Below are positions 1-10,431 of a stretch of DNA of 64,000 nt, piece after piece. How positions within the stretch are numbered: position 1 is the first letter of the stretch; every line of letters begins with the position of its first letter. The stretch is from contig CM049990.2 of NCBI GenBank assembly GCA_016630955.3, forward strand, positions 248,001-312,000, in the 5' to 3' direction. The translations under genes were made by a program, and so were the position numbers. This DNA is from Didymella arachidicola (Eukaryota; Ascomycota; Dothideomycetes; Pleosporales; Didymellaceae). Under the pieces are notes generated by a model. That model saw only the letters and a program-made list of their open reading frames with translations. It made no database searches and was not told the DNA's origin.

Positions 1-1667
1 CCACGTGTACGAGTCGATAGCGACGACGTCTGTGGCCGTCGGGCTGATTTTGACAGGGACGAGGATCTTGCTGCTGGCGGTGGCGTTGGATTTGAGGCTT
101 ACGGTAAGGGTGAAGGTGAAGGTTGTTTCTGTGGTGACTTTGGGGGCGGTGAAGGAGGCGGTTGGTTGGGTGGGGTTGGTGATGCTGAGGGCGGGGGTGG
201 AGGGGGTGGTTTGGGTCCAGGCGAAGTTGAGCTGGTCATTGGTGAGCCTTTGCTCGGTGTTGGAACCTTGCAGTGAGAGTAGCGCGCCGACGCGTTGCAC
301 CGCAGCGAACTGGGCGGCTGCTGCTACAGGCAAGGTCTGCGGTGTGGAGCTGGAAGGTGTATCGGGGGTGGTGGGCTGGTTTGCGTTGTTGGCGGGGATG
401 TCGCTGGCGCTACATTGCTTCTTGGGTGCGGGGGGGTTCGCGGCAGGGAAGGGATTCAGCTGGCCGAACTGCTGGTCGTCGAGGAAATCGCCCTGGACTA
501 TGCCCTGGATGTCACTGAAGATGAGCGGAGGTGGGTTGGTTCCGGGGACGTTGACCTCGGGGAAGATCCATTCGGTCACAGGGGTGACAAACTGACCACC
601 CTCGATACCGTTCTTGGTCTTCGAAATGGGAGTGTTGGTAGTGACGCGGTAGTCCCGGGTGTAGGGTGTGACGGTAGCAATGCGGGCCTCCCACTTGCAG
701 CGAGTCTCTTGTCGTGGCGTGGCAGAGCCGATGCGGCGGTACGTCTCAGCACCTGTGCATGGGTCGACGTCGATAGCTTCGATAGTGACGACAGCACCAG
801 AGCAGCTGGAAAGGAAGCCGATGACTCGGATGTCGGCGACCTCGACGTTGGCAGCGGTATCCCGAACACCAACAAGCATGTCCTCAACACGAATATAATT
901 GGGGACAGTATCTGAAGCTTTTGTTGTGACCTGAACATTGATAGCTGTGATAGTGTGGGCAAGAATTTCCCCGTTGTTGCGAAGCCCAGAGTATTCGATG
1001 AAGTCACCGACCTTGAGAGGGACCATTGTCAATGGATCTGGGGCGTCAAAGTTCGTCTGTCCATCCGGACGGTTCGAGCTCTGGCACGTGTCTGCATTGC
1101 CGGCGTGCTGAATGCACATGGGGAACCCAGAGAAGGATGAGACTGACGGGTTTTCCGAGTCAATGATGAAGGCAGGCTGTAGTGTGACCTTGGGTGCAAA
1201 CGCGCCTATCGGGTCGTTGATCCGAACCCTAGGTCCGCCGGCAATCTGAATGACGCCATCAGTGATGGCAGAGATATAGCCCTGGCTGCCCTCGAGGCCA
1301 AAGCGAGCAGCGACCTGGATCTGTCCAGCGACAGGCTTGCCATTGATGATGTTGCCGACGACAGTGGTCTCGAAACCCCCAGCTCCCGCACCGCAGAGCT
1401 TAGGGAAGGGGGCGTATGTGGTGGGAAACTGAACTATCAGGTTCTGAGGTACGGTGATCGACATCTCGTTGATGTCGACTGTGCCTCCTGCATTGAACTC
1501 TGTCCCAGCTGAGCAGCTACAAAAAGGTTAGTATAGCTTCGGTGGGAGAATTTGGCAACATACCCATCGAGAGATCCTGTGACTTGAAATGGAATGATGT
1601 TGGGGATTTGAGCAAAGCCGACTGAGGCGAGCGAGAGGAAGGAAGTCAACTGTGTAAGACGAGACAT
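1..1667 (-). CDS. Secreted protein with PKD/Ig-like region, 5' part (C-terminus off the window)
   Basis: Unrecognised secreted protein of fungi; only about 540 N-terminal residues are present. The start at 1667 opens with a hydrophobic signal peptide (MSRLTQLTSFLSLASVGFAQ), cleavage likely after the Ala near residue 19. One intron lies at 1517-1563 (GTATGT donor, TACTAAC branch, TAG acceptor) and restores the frame as Asp-Gly-Cys-Ser. From 1516 to the window edge the frame has no stop. The middle is rich in beta-type sequence with scattered cysteines; a Ser/Thr/Pro-rich linker near 340-400 precedes a stretch with the look of a PKD/K319L-type Ig fold (LNFAWTQ, then SFTAPKV and TFTFTLTV). No catalytic motif is visible. 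Location: secreted or cell-wall attached (inference). Gene call is firm; the domain call is moderate. Confidence 0.8.
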
Positions 1668-1726
1668 CTTAGGAGATAAGAAAAGCAGTTGTTGTGATGT
1701 GACCTGATGAGAGAAGACATGAGATT

Positions 1727-1732
1727 CTTATA
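1727..1732 (-). promoter_or_regulatory. Candidate TATA box of the PKD-like secreted gene
   Basis: TATAAG on the minus strand, about 60 nt before the start codon of the secreted protein gene, a usual distance for a strongly regulated fungal promoter. Based on motif and spacing only. Confidence 0.4.
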
Positions 1733-3566
1733 TCGACTTGCACAGCCTCCATTGCTATCTCTCCATGTTCTGGTCCCCACGTTCTGCTCCCCGACTTGAA
1801 GGCCTATGCGAGATCGAAGAAGCCCCAGCTGAACGGCTTTGCCATGTGTCGACCATCCAGATGCTCTGCATCAAGGCTTCAACGGGTAGAGTAGCCACAA
1901 CGGTGCTGGAGCCAAATGCCAAGCGAGCATAGTTACCAGACTCTGCTTGCCCGAACATTCGAATTCGTGGTCGGCGTCCGCCATCAATACTTTCCAAGGC
2001 TTGAGGCGAGGCTTGAGAGGATTCAGGTTCCCGAAAGGATCAGTTTGCTCCCGTAGCGTCAGGACTGGACCAAATGTAGCAGTCTAGAGGCTCACTTCGT
2101 GGCTGGGGTACCTGATCAAGCTTCGGGAGTAACAGACTAAGACGGATTTATTCGTGCAAAGGCTGGTCTCGACAACTTGGCGCTGCGTGTGTATACCCCA
2201 GATGGAGGTGATCACTTGGAGCGGCTGATGATTGCCAAGAGCCCATCGTACCTAGTTGTGTGCGCCGGATGCCGACAGTGTATGGATCCAACGGGTTGCC
2301 CAGAAGCGGCTAGATAAAGAAGTCTCAACAGCAGGAATGCTCGACAAGGACTCAGGTTGCAGTTTGGTACTGTTAGTATGCTTTTCAGACTCGAGCTGCT
2401 CTGTCCTTGCTCGTTTGCAGCTGGCAGAGTAGCTGCATGATTCCCTACTCTAAGATGTTTGGCGTCACTGATGACCGGATAATGAAGAATACTATCCGCA
2501 GATTTCGCAGCTTAGCATCGCCTCCGCTGCAATGTCAGCAAGCAGGACTGAATTTGCCGTTAGGCTGGGTCACTCGCCGCGCTAATCACAGCGTATTGAG
2601 ACGAATATCCGTTGCAGGGCAGCTCTAGAGCACGTCAGCTGCAAAGCCTTGCACCTAGAAGCTTGGCTTGCTGTGAGATACCGGTACTGCGCTACACCTG
2701 CCAGGGCAGATTGGCCCTGCTGACTGGTAAGTCGACCTCTCACGATACTGGAAGCGGTTAAATGCCTGCAATGGGGAAGTCGACGCCAACGCGAAGTGGA
2801 AAGCGAAAGAGGATCGTGCAACGTTCTGGGATTGGTGAAGTCGCTGCTTTTGCGGGGATTCGCTTATTTCGCTCGTCGGGGAAAGGCCGGGCCACTCCAA
2901 GTGTCGATCTCGCCCACTCTTTCACGAACTCCAGCCTCTCCCGCTCGGCATCGTCTTTCGACGCTTACCTTGGCAGCAGCAGCAGCCTCGAGCAGAGCTG
3001 AGCTGGCTGGATTCCGAAAAGCCATGCCGTCAGCTGGTCGATTGCCTCCAAGTCCGCCTTCCGCCCTTGGCGTCGCCCTGCGAAAATCAAGTGATCTATT
3101 GGGCAGCTTGGCACAGTCAAGTCTGGCATCTGGCTGCTCTGGTACGCGAGCGCACGGCTGGCTTGACGCCTCGATGTTGGATAGCCTCCACACACGAGGT
3201 AGGCACACGGCTTACACGCAAGCACCATCAGGCTGGAGTGCACCTAGTACTTGGTCTACCAACCTCTGTCCCTCCGTCAGCTTCGTTGAACTTCAGCATT
3301 CAATGACATAAGTGGCGAGGCCTCTTGGCACAGCCTTGAAGAACAGCCAGGCTGTCAGAACTCGCATCGATGTCGGAGACCCCGCTTATGATACTGCGGA
3401 GAGCAGCAATGCTGCTGAGGTGACTTTCGAGGCGAGTATGCCCAATATTTCAAACGCATCGACGACCGAATGGCCCATATCGACCCTCGTCGCTGAGTGC
3501 GTTCATGGAAGCTCATAGTAAAGTCCAGACGATTCGCTGGAAGATCATATAACATGAAAAACATCA
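1733..3566. other. Intergenic region, no gene seen
   Basis: Only short overlapping open frames on both strands, none with a recognisable motif or splice structure. It lies between the promoter of the left-edge gene and the transposon and may contain decayed mobile DNA, but I can show no homology. Confidence 0.5.
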
Positions 3567-3568
3567 TA

Positions 3569-3614
3569 ACGTAGGTGGCAAGCGAGCTACGCACCCCACC
3601 AAACTTGCCCACCT
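3569..3614 (+). repeat. Left terminal/subterminal inverted repeat of the pogo-like element
   Basis: Begins right after the TA target dinucleotide. The two arms (3573-3582 and 3604-3614) pair over ten positions with one bulged base, so single-stranded DNA could fold here; such arms in pogo-like elements may be transposase binding sites (inference). Confidence 0.5.
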
Positions 3615-3632
3615 CTTTCATCTTAACGTACA

Positions 3633-5027
3633 ATGGCTCAACGCAGTGCTACTCAGATAACCTCAAATGAAGCAGATATTCAGCTTGCTATCTTGTCTAT
3701 TACTTCTGGTCAATTACACGCTAATCGACGCGCTGCTAATACCTACAACGTTGCTGAATCTACACTGCGCAGCCGACGCGCTGGTGTACCTGCCCGACGC
3801 GATTGCCAGCCTAACTCAAGGAAGCTCACTCAGGTAGAAGAGGAGGTGATTGTTACCCATATACTTGACCTTGACTTGCGTGGGTTTGCGCCCACGTACG
3901 CAGCTGTACGTGATATGGCTAATAGACTGCTGGCTGCGCGCAGCGCTGGTGAGGTTGGGCAGAAGTGGCCTGCCAACTTTGTTAAGCGTACAGACAGTCT
4001 TACGACGCGTTTTAATCGCGCATATGATAGGCAGAGAGCTCTGTGTGAAGATCCAGTCTTAATCAAGAAGTGGTTCGAGCTGGTAGAGCAAACAAAGATC
4101 AAGTACGGCATCTGTGATGATGACGTCTGGAACTTTGACGAGGCAGGCTTTATGATGGGCAAGATCACGACGCAGCTTGTCGTGACAGGGTCAGAGAGAA
4201 GAGGCCGGCCAAAGGCTCTTCAGCCTGGCAATCGTGAGTGGGCAACGTTGATTGCTGGGATCAACGCTGCTGGGTGGTCTATCCCACCGTTCATCATCTT
4301 GACTGGCCAGTACCACCTCTCTGCCTGGTATGAAGACGCAGCAATCCCACGCGACTGGGCGATCGCAGTCAGCGACAATGGCTGGACTACCAACGAGCTA
4401 GGAGTAGAGTGGCTAGAGCACTTCAACGCTCATACAAAGGCTCGTACAGTAGGAGCACGTCGGCTGCTCATCCTTGATGGCCATGAGAGCCACCACTCTC
4501 TTAAGTTCCAGGAGATCTGCAAGGAGAACAATATCTACACGCTCTGCATGCCGCCTCACTCATCTCACCTTCTCCAGCCTCTTGACGTTGGCTGCTTCTC
4601 GCCATTGAAGCGCGTGTACAGCCGTGAGATTGAGAGGCTGATCCGCGACCATATCAACCACATCACCAAGCTTGAGTTCCTCCCAGCTATCAAGGCAGCG
4701 TACGATCGATCATTCACGTCTACCAATATCTGCTCTGCCTTCTCTGGCGCAGGGCTTGTCCCTCTCCATCCAGATGTTGTTCTATCAAAGCTTGACGTAC
4801 AGCTGCGTACACCAACGCCACCAGCAGCCCTGATAGAGGCTCTGTGGGAGGCTCGTACACCAAGCAACGTACGTGAGCTTGAGGCTCAGTCAAGCCTAAT
4901 ACGTGAGCGCGTACGTAAGCATAAGAGCTCTTCGCCAGCGTCAATTATTGAAGCAATACATCAGCTTAAGAAAGGGGCAGAGGTGATAATTACTGTAAAC
5001 AATAAATTCTTAGCCACGACCTGTTGA
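3633..5027 (+). CDS. Fot1/pogo-family transposase, probably C-terminally truncated
   Basis: DDE transposase of the Fot1/pogo branch, which cuts and pastes its element into TA sites. The 464-residue frame has an N-terminal psq-like helix-turn-helix (about 1-60), a CENP-B/Tc5-type DNA-binding region (about 65-145, with GFAPTYAAVRDMANRLL), then the catalytic core: first Asp in WNFDEAGF, second in LILDGHESHH, third in LLQPLDVGCFSPLK. All three acidic residues are present. Full-length relatives are usually near 500-560 residues and end in a charged helical tail; here the frame stops after KKGAEVIITVNNKF plus a few residues, and no right terminal repeat follows. It is uninterrupted by stops, so the loss looks recent or the tail is simply short. 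Probably immobile because one end is absent. Confidence 0.85.
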   Translation: MAQRSATQITSNEADIQLAILSITSGQLHANRRAANTYNVAESTLRSRRAGVPARRDCQPNSRKLTQVEEEVIVTHILDLDLRGFAPTYAAVRDMANRLLAARSAGEVGQKWPANFVKRTDSLTTRFNRAYDRQRALCEDPVLIKKWFELVEQTKIKYGICDDDVWNFDEAGFMMGKITTQLVVTGSERRGRPKALQPGNREWATLIAGINAAGWSIPPFIILTGQYHLSAWYEDAAIPRDWAIAVSDNGWTTNELGVEWLEHFNAHTKARTVGARRLLILDGHESHHSLKFQEICKENNIYTLCMPPHSSHLLQPLDVGCFSPLKRVYSREIERLIRDHINHITKLEFLPAIKAAYDRSFTSTNICSAFSGAGLVPLHPDVVLSKLDVQLRTPTPPAALIEALWEARTPSNVRELEAQSSLIRERVRKHKSSSPASIIEAIHQLKKGAEVIITVNNKFLATTC

Positions 5028-5938
5028 CGATGTCCATACAACCTCTCTCCGTTGCCCCGCAGCGATGGCGAGACATGGCGAAGTCCAGGCTCGAATAAAG
5101 GCTAAGAGAGCCTTACTATGCAGGCATTCGGGTTGTCCAAGTTTCTTGAGGTCAACGGAAGCAAGGTCACGATGGTTGCTGGGAGACGCCTCAGGCTCCC
5201 CACTTGGGTGCTGCGAACATGAGGAGCACAGTGCAGCGGGGCTGCTGTTAGACAAATGGTTGGTGCGTGAAGACGGCACGGCTTTGGAGGCACAGACACG
5301 AAGGACGATCGGGAGATCAGGCCGATGCGAACTCTACACGCGAGAATGACGCTTTTGGCATGTTCGCGCGGGGATGGGATTTACGAAGGTGATATAATGG
5401 CGGTGGTGGCTCTGCAGACAGAATCCTTTATGGAGGGAGGCCACAGCGTGTTTGCGAGTGCTATTACTCGATATCTCGAAGATCTCCGTCCCCCTCAGCT
5501 GAGGTATCACACACCTGTAGACGACATCCCTGCAGTACAACCAAGTTTTCGCCTGTTGAACGCTGTCTGCGCTGCGAGTGGTGCAGAGATGATGTGGATG
5601 AAACGGGACTCTCGTGTTGACGGGCGGGTGGTTTCCCGGGAAACGGCGATCAACAGGACCTCACCAAAAATAAACGCCCAAGCGACGCAATGACCACAGG
5701 CGCCGGTCGCCATGATCACGATTGCATCACCTCTTGAGTCGCAGGCTTCCTCGACGCATTCTTGATCCGCCCACCTGACCGTACTGTGGCCGTGCTGCGA
5801 GCGTGGTCGGCGCATTTCCTCTCTTTAATTGCAGCTCTTGCGACGACCAGCATTCCTCGCTTGAAGCTTGCCCCCCGCGCCCGCGCATAGACCAGCCGGT
5901 TCACACCGCAGCCGTTTGCAGACGTGCGATCACCGCCG
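5028..5938. other. Intergenic region between transposon and ase1
   Basis: No convincing gene. The longest open frame (about 120 codons near 5325) has no recognisable domain and a composition like the flanks. The last 200 bases turn GC-rich and serve as ase1 promoter. Confidence 0.5.
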
Positions 5939-5977
5939 ACGCGCCCCACTGCACTGCGCAGTCACAGTGCATACGCG
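5939..5977. promoter_or_regulatory. Two ACGCG motifs in the ase1 promoter
   Basis: ACGCG at 5939-5943 and 5973-5977, 34-72 nt before the ase1 start. ACGCG is the core of the MluI cell-cycle box bound by MBF in yeasts. Two copies in a GC-rich stretch is weak evidence alone; it gains weight from the denser clusters at three replication/repair genes in the window. Confidence 0.3.
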
Positions 5978-6010
5978 ACCGACGACGCCGCCGGCAGGTT
6001 CGCAGCCAAC

Positions 6011-8485
6011 ATGGACACCAGCTACCTCGCCCAGCAGGTCACGACCATCATCGGCCAGCTGCACGGCCTGTTCGACGAGATCGGCGTCCCCAGCCATGAG
6101 CGCGACTCTCGCGAGGCAGAGGTGCGTCAATGGCCCGGCCGCGACAACAACGCGTACTAACGGCACGGCAGCTCTTCTCTGCGCTCTCGGACACGCTGCA
6201 CGGCCAGCTACGTGTCATCACAAACGAGAAGCACGAGATGACAGAAGAGGCGCAGCGCTTGATCAAGACCATCAAGCAGATGCAAGACTCGATGGACGAC
6301 AGCAAGAACGGCTCCCGGTTCAAGAACGACGACACACAGGTCACGTACCCCTTGACGCGCTGTCTGAAGGCGCTGCAGGAGAAGCACAGCGCAGTCGCCA
6401 AGCAGTACCAGGAGCGCTTCGACCAGATTCGAAGTCAGTGTGCCCTCGCAGACACATGCACGCACGCATGCACGCTAACCACGCGTAGAAATCGCAGAGG
6501 CCCTCGACTCGTATGCATCCCACCTCGAGCCCGACTTCCTCAAGATCAAGCTCCCGCCGACAGACCCGGACGCCATCATCTCGCCCTCGTTCGACATTTC
6601 TGATTCCTACATTGCGAAGCTGGACCGGGAGTTCAGCCGCGTATACGAAGAGTACACAAAGCGCCTCGACCAGGTTCGAGTCATATGCCAGGAGATCATC
6701 CAGCTTTGGGCAGAGCTGGGAACGCCCCAGGCGCAAACAGACTCGGACATTGTCAAACACCACCGGGAATCGCCAGAACAGTTGGGTCTGCACAAGTCTG
6801 ACCTGACTGCGTTGCAGGCGAAGAAGGACCGACTGATCGAAGAGAAGCGTGGCCGCGAACGACGCATTGCACAGCTGCGCGCAACCATCGAGGAGCTCTG
6901 GGAGCGCCTCAGCGTGGACCTCAGCGAGCAGAAGCATTTCCTCGCCAGCAACCGTGGCTGCGGTCTGCGAACCATCAACGAGTTCGAGTCTGAGCTCGCC
7001 AGACTGAACGAGCTGAAGCAGCAGAACCTACACATCTTCGTCGAGGAGGCGAGGATAAAGTTGCAAGAGCTGTGGGACGCACTGTATTTCTCAGAGGAGG
7101 AGATGCTGGATTTCACACCTGCCTTCTCGGACGTCTGCAGCGACGCACTTCTCTCAGCGCACGAGGCCGAGATCTCCAGGCTTGAGAGGTTGAAAGAGCA
7201 GCGTCTGCCTGTCCTCTCCAAGATCGACCGCCACCGTGAATTGATCAAAGAGCGCACTGAGCTCCAACAGTCCAGCCAGGATGCGTCTCGACTGATGGGG
7301 CAGAAGGGCGCAAAACGAGACCCTGGAAAGCTGCTGCGTGAGGAGAAGATGCGCAAACGAATCGCCAAGGAGCTGCCCAAAGTCGAAGCAGATCTCAAGG
7401 CAACGCTTGAGGCCTACGAGGGCGAATGGGGCCGCCCCTTCCTTGTCCATGGCGAGCGCTACCTTGATGAGCTGTATGCTGCTGAACAGAAGGGCCCACC
7501 ACCTCGAGCGAAGACGCCATCCAACATGACCATGCCCTCGAAGCAAGGAACACTTACCAGAGGAAACTCTTCTGCCCGCCCTCGTTCTGGAACTATCCAT
7601 GGGCAGTCCACCACCAGTGCTCAGACCAACCACCGCCAAACTATGAACGAGCCGCCGACACGGACGAAGACGCCAGTGACAGGCAACTTTGCTGCCAGCT
7701 TGCGTGGCAACCCCTTTGCACAGTCTGTCTCAGCAGCTAGATCGACGAGCCCTTCAAAGCTGCCGACACGAGCACCGCCGAAGCAAATGGGCTCGCCTGA
7801 GCGACGACCTGGTATCCTCCACCGCACCGACTCGACGTTGTCACGAGCAGAGTCGAACTACTCTACACATTCCCGAGGTGACTCGCTAGCATCAGTGCAC
7901 TCGCGAGCAGACTCACAGTCGTCGACAGTGCGCAAGATGGGCCCGCCTCTTGCGCCACCTCCTCGAATGAAGGATCTGTTTATTCCGCCCGAGCCAAGTG
8001 AGACGCCTAGGAATCGCTTCGAGTTCAATCGCGGCGAGCGTAGTGAAAGCATTGTTCGCAGCATACAACCAGAGGATCCTTACGACGATCGCTTCAGCAA
8101 GACAATGCGGCCTGAGTATCCTGTATCTCTTACACACGCGCCAAACGCGTCGTCCTCGTCAGACAGCAGCCGGCATATTTCGCAAGCATCCTCGACAGGC
8201 TCAGGCCAGGCTGCATCGGAGAACTGGGAGACTTTCAGTGAACAGTCTGACGACACACCAGAAAGTGACATTGACTTCCAAAGCTACCGGACGAGTCAGC
8301 AGAGCTTTCGAACAAGTCAGACTAAGCGTGTGACGCCTGACTATGCCTCGACGCCGCGGCCTATTCAAGGCAAGAAGGTCAGAGGGATCCGCAGCGTGGA
8401 TCAAGGCGGCATGATGATGGATCAAGACGGCCGTATGGTCCGTTGCAGCGAAGCCGGCTGGACTGACGATGGCAGCACATACTGA
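6011..8485 (+). CDS. ase1: Ase1/PRC1/MAP65 anaphase spindle-midzone protein
   Basis: Microtubule-bundling protein that cross-links antiparallel microtubules at the spindle midzone during anaphase and cytokinesis. Predicted 789 residues from three exons; introns at 6122-6171 (GTGCGT, TACTAAC branch) and 6434-6488 (GTCAGT, GCTAACC branch). The spliced N-terminus starts MDTSYLAQQVTTIIGQLH, typical for the family. Residues about 1-370 form long charged coiled coils (dimerisation rod), followed by the MAP65 spectrin-like microtubule-binding part, including LAKLNELKQQN-type and LSAHEAEISRLERL segments around 320-440. The last 300 residues are Ser/Pro/Arg-rich and disordered, with many SP/TP sites fitting Cdk control. 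The start ATG is the first in frame after the GC-rich leader. Family assignment is firm. Confidence 0.9.
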
Positions 8486-10431
8486 GGTGCCAGTGGGTTT
8501 GATCTGCTCTTCACTTCTCAAGCAAAGTCTTCAGCACCCTTACCGCATACACCTTGGTGCAACAATCCTTGGAGCACATGCTGGCTGCTGGATTTCTCAT
8601 TCGACGCAATGCAGCGGCCTTGCAGTTTTCTTTCGCTGTACTCTTTTCCCGCCGGCTGTCTGAAAATTTTCACGTTGGACTCATCTCTTTACACGAGCCA
8701 CGACTGGCGGCGATAGTCGCCACGTACCTGCCAGGTCGGGTACGCTGCAGGTCACTCATGCACGTACCCACAGAATGCCTGACAGACGTCCCTTTCCACC
8801 TTGATGCCATTCTTGCCTTTTTGGTCCTCGCACGCTTCCTGCGAGTCGACGGCGTTCTGGATAGCGGGTTGGTATTGCTTTTGTTCACGCGGTATTTGTG
8901 TAGCGAGCCGCGGGATTGCATGCGGTAATGCTCGCGAGCAGGATCATTCAAACGTGTACTATTACGGAAGACCTCGTGGGTCGCAGACAGTAGAAAATCT
9001 TTCCCCATGATGAACGTCTGTGCCCGTTTTTTTCGCTGTCGTGAATTCGCTGGCCTTCCTATTAAGGCGTCTGGTACCGCCCGACCTTCTAATCCCGGGC
9101 TACGGGAGATCTTGCACGCAAGCGGAAGGTCGGTGCGAGGGAGTGACATGTGTTGCGAGCACTGGGAGACGTGGCCTCAAATCTGCTATGATGATTCTGT
9201 TCTGTCTGAAGGAAAACCAGCGAGCAAAAATGTCACGATACCAGCAACACAGCCGCATCCGCGTGCCCAAGAATCCAGCGTCCAGGTCATGAGCCACACG
9301 ACGCAGTGAATCGCAGCGGCCATGTCGCTTTCAGCTTCGCGCGCATGCACCCCACAGCCTGGCTGGGGTAACTGGGTAAAGATAGTGAGTGACGTGAGGC
9401 TTAGCGCATGCGAGGCAGACGTGCAGCAGATAAGGCAACGCTATCTGACAGGCCGGCAGCCGCAGATGGTAGCTCGTGTCAGGCCACGCTACGGTGTGTT
9501 ATGCGGTCATGGCGATGGCGTGTTGCGCGAGGGTGTTTATCTGATGAGTGTGGTTTATTATTGATACTATCTGAATATGACTGCAGAGAGGAGGGAAATT
9601 ACACAGGAGGTGGTCTGGTGTGCTGGGCGCTGGGCGTTGGACGCCCTGTCTACACCGCCCCCGTCGCAGCGCTTCGAAAGTCCTTCCAGAACAGAAGGAA
9701 TGCAGCGTGGGGCGCGCGCAAATCGCGGAGAGCAACACGTCCCCGGCAGGGGTGGCTGCCAGATCCTCGCCGGCCCAACTGCAGTCGGCCTGTGCCGTCG
9801 GCGGGCAGCTGCACAGCGCCTCAGTCACATCCTACGGGTTTCACGCCGACAGCAGCGGATTCATGTCGTGCTTTTGGCAGGAGGCTGAGCGCGGAGTGTC
9901 TCGCGTCCCCGTGCGCCGTGACACGGTAGCGTGCAGTGCTGATCTGGTGTGCTCTTGTGCTCGATAGGAAGTTCGCCCACGCGACTGCTGGTGACTGGTC
10001 GTCGACTACGCTGGCGTGTCGAGCACTGATAACCCTTGTTTTGGGTGAGTGCCGGTGCAACCCGTGAATGTGCTGCCTTGCCTTATCGCTGCATGCCACT
10101 GAGTGCATGTGTTGTCGCTATCGCCCTTCCCCATAGTCGACCGCACTGTGGCTGCCGTCCTTCTTCCACCTCACTCCTGTCTCCAGCACGTCTGCACGCC
10201 GTTTCTGCACATCACCACGTCCACGGTTGCTGTCGCGTGTCCGGGGACCTTCGGCCGGCTCCAACCCTGCATGTCTGATGCTGCCCTGACCAGCCATCCA
10301 ATCCACATCCAGCAATAACGTAAACGATTGCCTCCCGACGGACAGCCGAGCAACGTCACAGTCGCCTAGCCGTGCTGGGACTCGGAGCCTCGTTAGTCAC
10401 GGGAAAACGCTCACAGGGACTCTTGCCCAGC
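8486..10431. other. Intergenic region of 1.9 kb, no gene seen
   Basis: Holds the 3' flank of ase1 and a long upstream region of the next gene. Several open frames of 100-170 codons overlap on both strands but have no domain, no splice pattern and read as low-complexity Arg/Ala/Ser sequence. Nothing else supportable. Confidence 0.5.

Larger units (their letters stand above)
3567..5027 (+). mobile_element. Fot1/pogo-type (Tc1-mariner) DNA transposon, 3' end missing
   Basis: The left end is recognisable: a TA dinucleotide (expected target-site duplication) at 3567-3568, then an element starting ACGTAGGTGG about 64 nt before the transposase start. The leader contains a subterminal inverted repeat, AGGTGGCAAG at 3573-3582 against CTTGCCCACCT at 3604-3614, with a one-base bulge. 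No matching inverted copy of the left end appears after the transposase stop, so the right end seems deleted. The end coordinate is the transposase stop, not a proven boundary. Flanking DNA has no gene that the insertion obviously interrupts. Confidence 0.75.

Noticed and set aside
2796..3311. 171-codon plus-strand open frame upstream of the transposon
   Set aside because: Overlaps several frames on both strands, no domain, low-complexity Ser/Ala/Arg composition and no splice context.
5325..5693. 122-codon plus-strand open frame
   Set aside because: No recognisable motif, no homologue recalled, and antisense frames of similar length overlap it.
9408..9929. 173-codon plus-strand open frame
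   Set aside because: Arg/Ala/Ser-rich chance reading in a GC-rich gap; no domain.
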